Positions 36,918 through 45,692 of a stretch of DNA of 64,000 nucleotides are shown here, in pieces (the stretch's first letter is position 1; each line of letters begins with the position of its first letter). The notes under the pieces were generated by a model, which saw only the letters and a list, made by a program, of their open reading frames with translations, did not search any database and was not told where the DNA came from. The stretch is taken from contig NZ_JAXMOC010000008.1 in the NCBI RefSeq assembly GCF_034670125.1, forward strand, positions 1-64,000, in the 5' to 3' direction. This stretch comes from Maricaulis sp034670125 (lineage in GTDB: Bacteria > Pseudomonadota > Alphaproteobacteria > Caulobacterales > Maricaulaceae). The translations under genes were made by a program, and so were the position numbers.

Positions 36918-38141
36918 ATGGCGAAGATCAAAGTCGATACACCGGTCGTCGAACTCGACGGCGATGAGATGACCCGCATCATCTGGCAGCTGATCAAGGA
37001 CAAGCTGATCCTGCCCTATCTCGACATTGATCTGAAGTATTACGACCTCTCGGTCACCAAGCGCGACGAGACCGACGACCAGATCACCGTCGACGCCGCC
37101 GAGGCGATCAAGCATTACGGTGTGGGCGTGAAATGCGCCACGATCACGCCGGACGAAGCCCGGGTCGAGGAATTCGGCCTGAAGAAGATGTGGCGCTCGC
37201 CGAACGGCACCATCCGTAACATCCTCGGCGGCGTGGTCTTCCGCGAGCCGATCGTGATCTCCAACGTGCCGCGCCTGGTGCCGGGCTGGCAGCAGCCGAT
37301 GGTCATCGGCCGTCACGCCTTCGGCGACCAGTACCGCGCCACCGATTTCCTGGTTGACCGTCCAGGCAAGCTGACCATGACCTTCGAGCCGTCCGACGGT
37401 TCCGATCCGGTGACCCGCGAGGTCTTTGACTTCCCGTCCCCGGGCGTCGCCATGGGCATGTACAATCTGGACGACTCGATCCGCGACTTCGCCCGCGCCT
37501 CGCTGAACTACGGCCTGCAGCGCGGCTGGCCGGTCTACCTGTCGACCAAGAACACCATCCTCAAAGCCTATGACGGCCGCTTCAAGGACCTGTTCGAAGA
37601 GATCTACCAGGCCGAGTTCAAGGACGCCTTCGCCGAGAAGGGCATCTCCTATGAGCACCGCCTGATCGACGACATGGTCGCCGCGGCGATGAAATGGTCC
37701 GGCGGTTTCGTCTGGGCTTGTAAAAACTATGACGGCGACGTCCAGTCCGACACCGTGGCCCAGGGCTTCGGCTCGCTTGGCCTGATGACTTCGGTCCTGA
37801 TGAGCCCCGATGGCTCGACGGTCGAAGCCGAAGCCGCCCACGGCACGGTCACCCGTCACTATCGCCAGCATCAGCGCGGCGAGCAGACCTCGACCAACTC
37901 GATCGCCTCGATCTTCGCCTGGACGCAAGGTCTCAGCCATCGCGGCCGCATGGACGGCAATCAAGACGTGATGGACTTCGCCGCCCTGCTGGAAGACACC
38001 ATCATCAAGACGGTGGAAGCCGGCTTCATGACCAAGGACCTGGCGCTACTGGTCGGCGAGAGCCAGGGCTGGCTGTCGACCGAAGGCTTCCTCGACAAGG
38101 TCGATGAGCGGTTCAAGGCTGCGATGGCGGCTCGCGGCTGA
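36918..38141 (+). CDS. icd: NADP-dependent isocitrate dehydrogenase
   Basis: A 407-aa enzyme of the eukaryote-like (type II) NADP-IDH group, which decarboxylates isocitrate to 2-oxoglutarate in the TCA cycle. Visible are VVELDGDEMTRIIW at the N-terminus, WRSPNGTIRNILGG (substrate binding), and EAAHGTVTRHYRQH (NADP binding, His/Arg for NADP). It has its own terminator downstream. Confidence 0.96.
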   Translation: MAKIKVDTPVVELDGDEMTRIIWQLIKDKLILPYLDIDLKYYDLSVTKRDETDDQITVDAAEAIKHYGVGVKCATITPDEARVEEFGLKKMWRSPNGTIRNILGGVVFREPIVISNVPRLVPGWQQPMVIGRHAFGDQYRATDFLVDRPGKLTMTFEPSDGSDPVTREVFDFPSPGVAMGMYNLDDSIRDFARASLNYGLQRGWPVYLSTKNTILKAYDGRFKDLFEEIYQAEFKDAFAEKGISYEHRLIDDMVAAAMKWSGGFVWACKNYDGDVQSDTVAQGFGSLGLMTSVLMSPDGSTVEAEAAHGTVTRHYRQHQRGEQTSTNSIASIFAWTQGLSHRGRMDGNQDVMDFAALLEDTIIKTVEAGFMTKDLALLVGESQGWLSTEGFLDKVDERFKAAMAARG

Positions 38142-38168
38142 TCCATCGGGTCAAATGAGAACAGACAG

Positions 38169-38200
38169 GGGCGGCTCCGGTGGGGCCGCCCTTATTTTGT
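38169..38200 (+). terminator. Terminator of icd
   Basis: Stem GGGCGGC (38169-38175) with GCCGCCC (38185-38191) followed by TTATTTTGTT. Confidence 0.8.
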
Positions 38201-38356
38201 TGGGGCGAGCGGCTGTTCAACCTGACCGGCCTCGGTCGGGACTTGGCGCTCGCGGCAAACCACTGATCTACCGGTGGGTGATATTGTCGCCCGCTCGCTT
38301 TCACCGACCACTTGCTTTACTCTTCGCTTCGGACAATTGAACGGCAAGGCACCCCG

Positions 38357-38791
38357 ATGATCACCCAAGGGGAGCATCCGGTGGAGGCGGCCGCAGCCAT
38401 GCAATCCAGTTTCACCATCGATTCCAAGACCCGCATTATTGAATGGCGTGTCTCCGGAAAGCTCACGGCCCGGGATCTGCTGGCCGAATGTGAGCGGGTC
38501 TACAGTCATCCGGACAGGATGCCGGGAATGAAGCATCTGACTGTGTTCGATGGCGCGCAGGCCGGCGAGCTGGATGTCGCGGAAATGACCCGTTTGGTTG
38601 AGGGCCTGTCTGAACTCGATCAGCGCCTCGGGATTGCTGAGGGTACACGGTCTGCCGTCGTCATCGATGACTTGCTCCAGGAAGCCCTGATGACTTTTTA
38701 TGCGCACCAAGCCAACGCCCGACTGGCGACGGTGGAGAAAATCTTCAACACAGAGGCCGCCGCACGAGCCGGGTTGGCATCCAGCGACTGA
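38357..38791 (+). CDS. Hypothetical soluble protein (STAS/SpoIIAA-like?)
   Basis: A 144-aa protein without signal peptide or membrane span. The pattern of an N-terminal strand (IIEWRVSGKLTARDLL), a helix with H-P and a strand (LTVFDGAQAGELDV) resembles the STAS/SpoIIAA-like fold of small cytosolic proteins, but the match is weak. ATG 38357 follows AAGG. It converges with the NTF2-like gene. Confidence 0.55.
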   Translation: MITQGEHPVEAAAAMQSSFTIDSKTRIIEWRVSGKLTARDLLAECERVYSHPDRMPGMKHLTVFDGAQAGELDVAEMTRLVEGLSELDQRLGIAEGTRSAVVIDDLLQEALMTFYAHQANARLATVEKIFNTEAAARAGLASSD

Positions 38792-38798
38792 ACGGCCT

Positions 38799-39251
38799 TT
38801 ATCCCTGGTCCGCGCCACCGCTGCGCTTCATCGTCACGAAGGTCTCCGCTTCAATCTGCCAGACACCGTCGTCACAGCGCCACTTGGCAAAATACCGACC
38901 GGAATAGCGTATGGCGAAACCATCGGTGGACCAGGCCCCTTTCCAGCGCCCCGTCTCGGCCGCGAGTTGGCTGTCCTCGCACACCTCGATCCGGGACGGC
39001 GTTCGGACATAGCTGACATCAGGCATCTGGCTGAATATTGACGCCCAGGCGTCGATCTGCGCAGCCCGGCCAGTGATCAATTGCGCTTCATCGCCCGGCA
39101 CGAGAACCGCATCCTCGGCGAGATGGGTGGCGATGGCCTTCAGCGCACGGTTCTCCAGGGCGGCATTGAAATCGGCCCGTGCAGCAGCAATGGCCCGCGC
39201 CGCCTGCTTGTCACCCAATAGCTGGATGTCGGACTTGGGAGCCCGGGCCAT
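38799..39251 (-). CDS. NTF2-like (SnoaL/DUF4440) protein
   Basis: A 150-aa cone-shaped NTF2-fold protein: AIAAARADFNAALENRALKAIATHLAEDAVLVPGD and the C-terminal GRYFAKWRCDDGVWQIEAETF strands match the DUF4440/SgcJ-EcaC group. Function cannot be assigned. Its ATG overlaps the alaS stop (TGATG), so it is translationally coupled to AlaS. Confidence 0.8.
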   Translation of the reverse strand: MARAPKSDIQLLGDKQAARAIAAARADFNAALENRALKAIATHLAEDAVLVPGDEAQLITGRAAQIDAWASIFSQMPDVSYVRTPSRIEVCEDSQLAAETGRWKGAWSTDGFAIRYSGRYFAKWRCDDGVWQIEAETFVTMKRSGGADQG

Positions 39252-41905
39252 CAGCCCGCCAGCACGGCGCGGATCGCGGCGAGGCCATCCTCGGCCTTTG
39301 CGCCATCTGGGCCGCCTGCCTGAGCAAAATCGGGTCGGCCACCGCCGCCCTTGCCGCCAACGGCCACCGCGCCCGCCTTGACCAGGTCAACAGCGCCGAA
39401 GCGGTCCTTGAGATCATCAGTGACCCCCACCGCAAGGGCTGCCTTGCCCTCATTGACGCCAATGAAAGCCGCCACGCCAGAACCCATCTGGGCCTTGGCC
39501 TCGTCGATCAGGCCGCGCAAATCCTTGCCGCCCACGCCCTCGACGACACGACCGATGAAGTTGACGCCATTGATGGTATCCGGTCCGGCCGGAGCGCCAG
39601 CCGCCCCGCCGCCCATGGCCAGCTGTTTCTTGGCTTCGGCCAGCTGGCGCTCAAGCTTTTTCCGTTCATCCATCAGGGACGCAACCCGCGTCGCGAGATC
39701 GGATGGCGGGGATTTCAGTGCGTCAGCTGCGGCGCGGCCAAAACCGATCTGCTCTTCCATGTAGAGGCGCGCGCCCTCGCCTGTCATCGCCTCGATCCGG
39801 CGGATACCCGACGACACGGCGGTTTCGGCAACAATCTTGAACAAGGCAATATCGCCGGTTCGGTCAACATGAATGCCACCGCACAATTCCACCGAATACG
39901 GTGAGTCATGGTCGGCCAGCGCCTGCCCCATGGTCAGCACGCGGACCGTGTCGCCATATTTCTCCCCGAACAGCGCCAGAGCGCCCGCCTCGATGGCCGC
40001 GTCCGGCGTCATTTCACGGGTCGAAACCGGCGTGTTCTGGCGGATGACCGCGTTGACCTGTGCTTCGATCGCGGCAACCTGGTCGCTGGTGACTGACTTG
40101 TTGTGCGAGAAGTCAAAGCGCAAGCGATCCGGCCCGACATGGGAGCCCTTCTGGGTGACATGGGCTCCAAGGACGTCGCGCAGCGCCGCATGGACCAGGT
40201 GGGTTGCCGAGTGATTGGCCCGGATCGCCGTGCGGCGGGGTGCATCGGCGTCGAGCTCCGCGTTGTCGCCGAGGGTAATCTCGCCCTTGGCCAACAGGCC
40301 GATATGGGCATGCAAGTCGCCACCGCGCTTTTGAGTGTCCTCGACGGTGAAAACAGCACCATCAGCAAAGCGTATTTCACCGCTGTCACCGCATTGCCCG
40401 CCGCTCTCGCCATAGAAGGGGGTCTGGTCAAACACCAGTTCGGCCCTCTGGCCGCTCCCCAGTGCCTTGGTTTCCCGGCCACCGGAGACGATGGCCGCAA
40501 GGCGGCCCTGGCCGCCGGTGCCGGCATATCCGGTGAAACGCGTCGGTCCGACCTTGTCGCGCACGGCAAACCACACCGCATCAGGGGCGGCATCGCCTGA
40601 GCTGAATTTACTGGCCCGCGCGTCGGCGCGCTGTTTGGCCATCGCCGTCTCGAACCCGGCCTCGTCAACAGTCATGCCCTTGGCGCGCAGCGCGTCCTGG
40701 GTAAGGTCGAGCGGGAAACCGTAGGTGTCATAAAGCTTGAAGGCCGTTGCACCGGCGAGCGCATCGCCCTCAACCAGCCCGGCAGTCGCCTCCTCCAGCA
40801 GGGACAGGCCGCGCCCGAGCGTGCGCTGGAAACGTTCCTCCTCGACCTGCAGGGTTTCCTCGAGCAGGGCCTGGGCCCGCACCAGTTCGGGATAGGCATC
40901 GCCCATCTCCGACTTCAGGGCCTCGACCAACCTCCACATCACCGGTTCCCCGGCACCGAGCAAATGAGCGTGTCGCATGGCCCGGCGCATGATCCGGCGC
41001 AGCACATAGCCGCGGCCCTCATTGGACGGCGTGACGCCATCGGCCATCAGGAAACAGGTCGAACGCAGATGATCGGCGATAACACGGTGGCTGGCCAAGG
41101 CATCGCCCTCGGCCTTGACGCGCAGCACGTCTTCCCCAGCCGCGATCAGATTGCGGAACAGGTCGGTCTCGTAATTATTGTGCTTGCCCTGAAGGATCGC
41201 CGCTATCCGCTCCAAGCCCATGCCTGTGTCAATCGAGGGCTTTGGCAGGTTGATGCGGTTGTCCGGCCCCAATTGCTCATACTGCATGAACACCAGGTTC
41301 CAGATTTCGATGAACCGGTCGCCATCCTCATCCGGCGAGCCCGGAGGTCCCCCGGCAATGTCGGGGCCATGATCGAAGAAAATCTCCGAACACGGGCCGC
41401 ACGGGCCGGTATCGCCCATGGACCAGAAATTGTCCGAGGTGGAGATACCGATGATCCGATCATCCGGCAGGCCGGCGATCTTGCGCCACAGCGCTCGCGC
41501 CTCATCATCCTCGGAATAGACAGTGACCAGCAGTTTGTCGGCCGGCAAGGCGAACTCCCGGGTGACGAGGTTCCAAGCGCGGGTAATCGCCTCTTCCTTG
41601 AAATAGTCGCCGAAGGAAAAATTCCCCAACATTTCAAAGAAGGTGTGGTGGCGCGCCGTATAGCCGACATTGTCGAGATCATTGTGCTTTCCGCCGGCAC
41701 GGACACATTTCTGAGACGATGTGGCGCGCAGGGAAGCCCGCTTCTCCTGACCGGTGAAGGCATTTTTGAAGGGAACCATGCCGGCGTTCACGAACAAAAG
41801 TGTGGGATCATCCTGCGGCACCAGCGGCGCCGATTGCACCACCTCATGATCGTGCTTGGCAAAATAGTCGAGGAAGGTGGCACGGATGTCGCGCAGGCTG
41901 GCCAT
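39251..41905 (-). CDS. alaS: Alanine--tRNA ligase
   Basis: An 884-aa complete class II synthetase. The aminoacylation core (LVPQDDPTLLFVNAGMVPFK, MGDTGPCGPCSE), the editing domain with zinc-binding HSATHL and CGGIH motifs, and the C-terminal DHHA1-like C-Ala domain (GGKGGGGRPDFAQAGG at the end) are all present. ATG 41905 gives the standard N-terminus. It lies downstream of recA on the same strand, an arrangement widespread in alphaproteobacteria. Confidence 0.97.
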   Translation of the reverse strand: MASLRDIRATFLDYFAKHDHEVVQSAPLVPQDDPTLLFVNAGMVPFKNAFTGQEKRASLRATSSQKCVRAGGKHNDLDNVGYTARHHTFFEMLGNFSFGDYFKEEAITRAWNLVTREFALPADKLLVTVYSEDDEARALWRKIAGLPDDRIIGISTSDNFWSMGDTGPCGPCSEIFFDHGPDIAGGPPGSPDEDGDRFIEIWNLVFMQYEQLGPDNRINLPKPSIDTGMGLERIAAILQGKHNNYETDLFRNLIAAGEDVLRVKAEGDALASHRVIADHLRSTCFLMADGVTPSNEGRGYVLRRIMRRAMRHAHLLGAGEPVMWRLVEALKSEMGDAYPELVRAQALLEETLQVEEERFQRTLGRGLSLLEEATAGLVEGDALAGATAFKLYDTYGFPLDLTQDALRAKGMTVDEAGFETAMAKQRADARASKFSSGDAAPDAVWFAVRDKVGPTRFTGYAGTGGQGRLAAIVSGGRETKALGSGQRAELVFDQTPFYGESGGQCGDSGEIRFADGAVFTVEDTQKRGGDLHAHIGLLAKGEITLGDNAELDADAPRRTAIRANHSATHLVHAALRDVLGAHVTQKGSHVGPDRLRFDFSHNKSVTSDQVAAIEAQVNAVIRQNTPVSTREMTPDAAIEAGALALFGEKYGDTVRVLTMGQALADHDSPYSVELCGGIHVDRTGDIALFKIVAETAVSSGIRRIEAMTGEGARLYMEEQIGFGRAAADALKSPPSDLATRVASLMDERKKLERQLAEAKKQLAMGGGAAGAPAGPDTINGVNFIGRVVEGVGGKDLRGLIDEAKAQMGSGVAAFIGVNEGKAALAVGVTDDLKDRFGAVDLVKAGAVAVGGKGGGGRPDFAQAGGPDGAKAEDGLAAIRAVLAG

Positions 41906-41984
41906 GATGTCCGATCCCGTCGGCTGGAGGTCGCACGTCCGCATTCCAACGGACACAAATGTTTCTGTCGTCTGACATATAGAA

Positions 41985-42013
41985 ACGGGTGCCCGGCCTA
42001 GCCAAGCACCCGT
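41985..42013 (-). terminator. Possible terminator between recA and alaS
   Basis: An 8-bp stem ACGGGTGC (41985-41992) / GCACCCGT (42006-42013) with a 13-nt loop; on the minus strand it is followed by TTTCTATAT. The position is 135 bp after the recA stop, so it would separate recA from alaS. Confidence 0.5.
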
Positions 42014-42147
42014 TCACAATCAAGCTGTGTTTATTATCCTACCGTGACGCCTGCGCCGCTCTGCGACCACAAATGATCCAGCAAGACCGGCCGGAGGCAC
42101 ACAGTTCGGTCAACACCGGACCCCGCGCGCCTCGCCCCGCGACCGGA

Positions 42148-43227
42148 TCAACCGGCCGCCTGATCCTCGGCCGCGAGTTCGGGCCCGGTCAGCATTTCAT
42201 CAGCGATCAAACCGGCATTGGCACGAACCCTGGCCTCGATCTCGGCAGCGATATCGCCATGTTCCAAAAGGAATTGGCGGGCATTTTCACGACCCTGGCC
42301 GATCCGCTCCGAATTGTAGGAATACCAGGAGCCAGACTTCTCGATCACATCGCCCTTGACGCCGAGATCGATGAGCTCGCCCATCTTGGAAATACCTTCG
42401 CCATAGAGGATATCGAACTCGACCTCCCGGAAAGGCGGCGCGACCTTGTTCTTGACCACCTTGACCCGTGTCTGGTTGCCGATCACCTCGTCGCGGTTCT
42501 TGATGGCCCCGATGCGGCGGATATCGAGACGGACCGAGGAGTAGAATTTCAGGGCATTGCCGCCCGTGGTGGTTTCCGGCGAACCGAACATCACACCGAT
42601 CTTCATGCGGATCTGGTTGATGAAAATCACCAGGCAGTTCGACTTCGAGATCGAACCGGTCAGCTTGCGCAGCGCCTGGCTCATCAAGCGGGCCTGAAGG
42701 CCCGGCAGACTGTCGCCCATCTCACCTTCCAGCTCGGCACGCGGTGTCAGCGCAGCCACGGAGTCGATCACCAGGATGTCGATGGCGCCGGAGCGAACCA
42801 GCGTATCGGCGATCTCAAGCGCCTGTTCACCTGTGTCGGGCTGGGAAATCAGGAGCTCGGCCAGGTCAACGCCCAGCTTGCCGGCATAAATCGGGTCGAG
42901 CGCGTGCTCAGCGTCCACAAAGGCAGCAACCCCGCCCGCTTTCTGGGCTTCGGCAACCGTGTGCAGGGCCAGTGTCGTCTTGCCCGAGCTCTCGGGACCA
43001 TAGATCTCAATGATCCGCCCCTTGGGCAGACCACCAATTCCCAGCGCAATGTCGAGGCCAAGCGAACCGGTGGAAATCGTTTCGATCTCCATCGCCGGCT
43101 TCTGGCCCAGCTTCATGACCGAACCCTTGCCAAAGGCCTTGTCGATCTGGCTCAGTGCCGCCTCGATCGCCTTTTCCTTGTCCATGTTCTTTTCGTTCTT
43201 CACGAGTCGAATCGCGCCCTTGCTCAT
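42148..43227 (-). CDS. recA: Recombinase RecA
   Basis: A 359-aa RecA. The Walker A is GPESSGKTT (about residue 63), Walker B is LVIDSV, and the DNA-binding L2 region carries GSPETTTGGNALKF. It performs homologous recombination and triggers LexA cleavage. ATG 43227 has AAGGG 9 nt upstream; an ATG at 43236 is possible. An SOS box overlaps the -35 region. Confidence 0.97.
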   Translation of the reverse strand: MSKGAIRLVKNEKNMDKEKAIEAALSQIDKAFGKGSVMKLGQKPAMEIETISTGSLGLDIALGIGGLPKGRIIEIYGPESSGKTTLALHTVAEAQKAGGVAAFVDAEHALDPIYAGKLGVDLAELLISQPDTGEQALEIADTLVRSGAIDILVIDSVAALTPRAELEGEMGDSLPGLQARLMSQALRKLTGSISKSNCLVIFINQIRMKIGVMFGSPETTTGGNALKFYSSVRLDIRRIGAIKNRDEVIGNQTRVKVVKNKVAPPFREVEFDILYGEGISKMGELIDLGVKGDVIEKSGSWYSYNSERIGQGRENARQFLLEHGDIAAEIEARVRANAGLIADEMLTGPELAAEDQAAG

Positions 43228-43276
43228 AGCCTTCATCCCTTATTTCACGCCCCTCAGGTCCGGGCAACCAAGTGCT

Positions 43277-43312
43277 GATGTACCAATTTTGTTCCGGGAA
43301 CACAAGCGGAAC
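43277..43312 (-). promoter_or_regulatory. recA promoter with SOS box
   Basis: On the minus strand TTGTGT (43305-43300) and TACATC (43282-43277) are 17 bp apart. GAAC-N7-GAAC on the plus strand (43298-43312), i.e. GTTC-N7-GTTC on the recA strand, is the alphaproteobacterial LexA box and covers the -35 element. Confidence 0.85.
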
Positions 43313-43400
43313 ATTTATGGTTAACAAAACGGAACAAAAACCGATCACTCCGCCTGGTTGCCAATTTGTGTTTCCGGCACACTCGGCCTAACTTGGTGTC

Positions 43401-44795
43401 ATGAAACACGCACTCCGGGCGCTGGCCGCCCACCTGAGACCGGTTAGACCGCAACGGCTTTCCGCCTTGCTGGTACTATTGCTGCCGCTCGGCTGCAGCG
43501 CGCCGCCTCCTGCCCGGGAGCCCGACACCCTGACGTCGATTCGGGACCGCGGCGAACTGGTTGTCCTCACCCTCGCCGGCCCGACCAGTCTCATCGAGAA
43601 TGAAGCCGGTCCGTCCGGCTACGAGGTCGATCTCGCCAACGCTTTCGCCGAGAGCCTTGGCGTCACGGCACGCTTCGAGCTTGCCGAATCGATTCCCGTG
43701 CTGTTCGAGGCGCTCGGGTCCGGTGACGGTCATATCGCGGCCGCCGGTCTCACGCTGACACCCGACCGGGCGCAGAGGCTGGCGTTTTCGCCCGTCTACA
43801 AGTCGGTGACGGAACAACTCGTCTGTCGTCGCGGCGGAGTCAGCCCGACCCGCCTGAACCGCTTGCCCGAGGCTGATATCGTTGTGCTGGAGGGGTCCAG
43901 CTATGAAGAGACCCTGCGCGCGATCGGCGAAACCCATCCGGCACTGCGCTGGCGAACCCGCGCGGCCGGCTCGGCAATGCCTTTGCTGGAGGCCGTCGAT
44001 GACGGGCGCGCCGACTGTACGGTCGCGGACAGCCATCTTGCAGACTTCGCCAGACGACGCCATCCCGAGTTGATCGTCGCCCAGAACCTGACAGGGGAAC
44101 AGCCGCTCGCCTGGGCCTACGACGCCAACGTTGACGGGTTGGGCGCGGCCCTTTCGGCCTGGTTCGCCACCGCACACGCCGACGGCCTGCTGGAGGCCCT
44201 CGACGAAACCTGGTTCGGGCGCTTCGGCGATTATGACTATGTCGATGTCGCGCGTTTCGTCCGCCGGGTCGAAAACCGGTTGCCCCGCTATCGCAGCCTG
44301 TTCGAGGAAGTCGCCGATGACCTGCCCTTCGAATGGGAATTGCTGGCGGCGCAAGCCTATCAGGAATCACACTGGGACCCCGACGCCGTCAGCGCCACCG
44401 GCGTGCGCGGGCTGATGATGCTGACCCTGTCGACTGCCGAGCGGGTGGGCATTGATGACCGCACCGACCCGCACCAGAGCATTCTTGGCGGCGCCGCCTA
44501 TCTCGACGATCTGTATGAGCGCGTACCAGACAGCGTGACTGGTCCCGACAGGCTGTGGTTCGCCCTGGCCGCCTACAATGTCGGAATGGGCCACATGTAT
44601 GATGCCCGACGGCTGGCTGAACGGCTCGGGCGCGACAAGGACAGCTGGGATGATCTGGCCGAAGTCCTGCCCTTGCTGTCGGACCCGGAGCATTACACGA
44701 CATTGCGATATGGCTATGCCCGCGGACACGAGCCGGTTCGATATGTCGCCAAGATCCGGGAGTACCGCGCCTTGCTCTCGGCCCAGGACCTGTAA
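43401..44795 (+). CDS. mltF: MltF-type membrane-bound lytic transglycosylase
   Basis: A 464-aa lipoprotein (lipobox L-P-L-G-C, Cys32). Residues ~45-265 form a solute-binding-protein-like domain (GELVVLTLAGPTSL, GYEVDLANAFAESLG), and ~290-440 the lytic transglycosylase domain with the catalytic Glu in QAYQESHWDPDAVS and the GVRGLMMLT and AAYNVGMGH motifs. It cleaves peptidoglycan glycan strands at the outer membrane. It diverges from recA. Confidence 0.93.
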   Translation: MKHALRALAAHLRPVRPQRLSALLVLLLPLGCSAPPPAREPDTLTSIRDRGELVVLTLAGPTSLIENEAGPSGYEVDLANAFAESLGVTARFELAESIPVLFEALGSGDGHIAAAGLTLTPDRAQRLAFSPVYKSVTEQLVCRRGGVSPTRLNRLPEADIVVLEGSSYEETLRAIGETHPALRWRTRAAGSAMPLLEAVDDGRADCTVADSHLADFARRRHPELIVAQNLTGEQPLAWAYDANVDGLGAALSAWFATAHADGLLEALDETWFGRFGDYDYVDVARFVRRVENRLPRYRSLFEEVADDLPFEWELLAAQAYQESHWDPDAVSATGVRGLMMLTLSTAERVGIDDRTDPHQSILGGAAYLDDLYERVPDSVTGPDRLWFALAAYNVGMGHMYDARRLAERLGRDKDSWDDLAEVLPLLSDPEHYTTLRYGYARGHEPVRYVAKIREYRALLSAQDL

Positions 44796-44865
44796 CGACG
44801 AACCGGACACGAGTGACACTCAGCTGATCGGCTGTCCCGCGTCACACATGAAACGCGGGCGCCAT

Positions 44866-44898
44866 GAAAAAGGGGCGCATCCGCCGGGATGCGCCCCT
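44866..44898. terminator. Bidirectional terminator between mltF and popZ
   Basis: A 12-bp perfect stem (44871-44882 with 44887-44898) with tetraloop; AAAAA on the left serves popZ (-), CTTGCTTGTTTT on the right serves mltF (+). Confidence 0.88.
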
Positions 44899-44935
44899 CT
44901 TGCTTGTTTTGTCGACAGGCAGGCCGGATAACGGC

Positions 44936-45535
44936 CTAGCGGCGGCGTCGGGCCACGCGATCAATCTCGGCCTGCACCTTCTCGTCGACAATCGAGGGCA
45001 GGTTCGAGTCGAGCCACTCCTTCAACATCGGACGCAGCAGGGCCCGGACAACACCTTCCAGGGTGCGACCCTCTTCCTCGGAAATTCGGATATTCTCGGC
45101 CAGGGTGTGGAAAGACCCCATAGCCGCAGCGGCGGCCGGCTCGCTCATGATGCCGTCAGCTGTTTCGTCCGCGAGGGCATCAAAATCAATTTCGGGTTCC
45201 GGCTCGGCCATGACCGGTTCAGGCTCTGGCTCCGGTTCTTGCTCTTCGCGGTCGACGATCATCAGATCGTCATCGACGGCCATCGGATCAGTGCCTTCAT
45301 CGCTGGCATCGACAAGGTCGGTCAGCTCAAGCACATCGTCGCCGCCGTCATCCGCGGCCGGTTCGTCGAAAAGGGCGTCGACATCATCCTGGCTCTTCGG
45401 CTCTTCGTCGGCCGGGGCAGCTTCGGCCTCGGCCTCGGCTTCCGCTGGCGCATCTTCATCGTCTTCATTGATGATGCGGCGGATCGAGGAGAGGATTTCC
45501 TCCATCGACGGTTCGTTTTCAGCGGCATCGGCCAT
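44936..45535 (-). CDS. popZ: Polar organising protein PopZ
   Basis: A 199-aa protein with the three-part PopZ layout: an N-terminal helix EPSMEEILSSIRRIINED (binding clients such as ParB), a long acidic Glu/Pro/Ala-rich linker (about residues 28-125, with repeated EPEPEPEP), and a conserved C-terminal helix region LEGVVRALLRPMLKEWLDSNLPSIV used in oligomerisation. PopZ condensates tether chromosome origins at the cell pole in Caulobacter. The length is in the family range. Confidence 0.93.
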   Translation of the reverse strand: MADAAENEPSMEEILSSIRRIINEDDEDAPAEAEAEAEAAPADEEPKSQDDVDALFDEPAADDGGDDVLELTDLVDASDEGTDPMAVDDDLMIVDREEQEPEPEPEPVMAEPEPEIDFDALADETADGIMSEPAAAAAMGSFHTLAENIRISEEEGRTLEGVVRALLRPMLKEWLDSNLPSIVDEKVQAEIDRVARRRR

Positions 45536-45692
45536 GAGCGCCCAATTCCCTTGTCTTCGGTCGGCGTCTGCAGCGGATCACTGCAGCCCGGAACCATGAT
45601 CGGCAATGTTCAACTGCGTCCGGCAGTTTCCCGTATCACGCGAATAAACCGGGCCGGAACTCGCCTGTCCAGCCCGCGACTCTGCGAAAACC

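Noticed and set aside
43317..43324. TTAACCAT half-site between recA and mltF
   Set aside because: It matches a CtrA half-site, but no second half at N7 spacing is present and one 8-mer is expected by chance.
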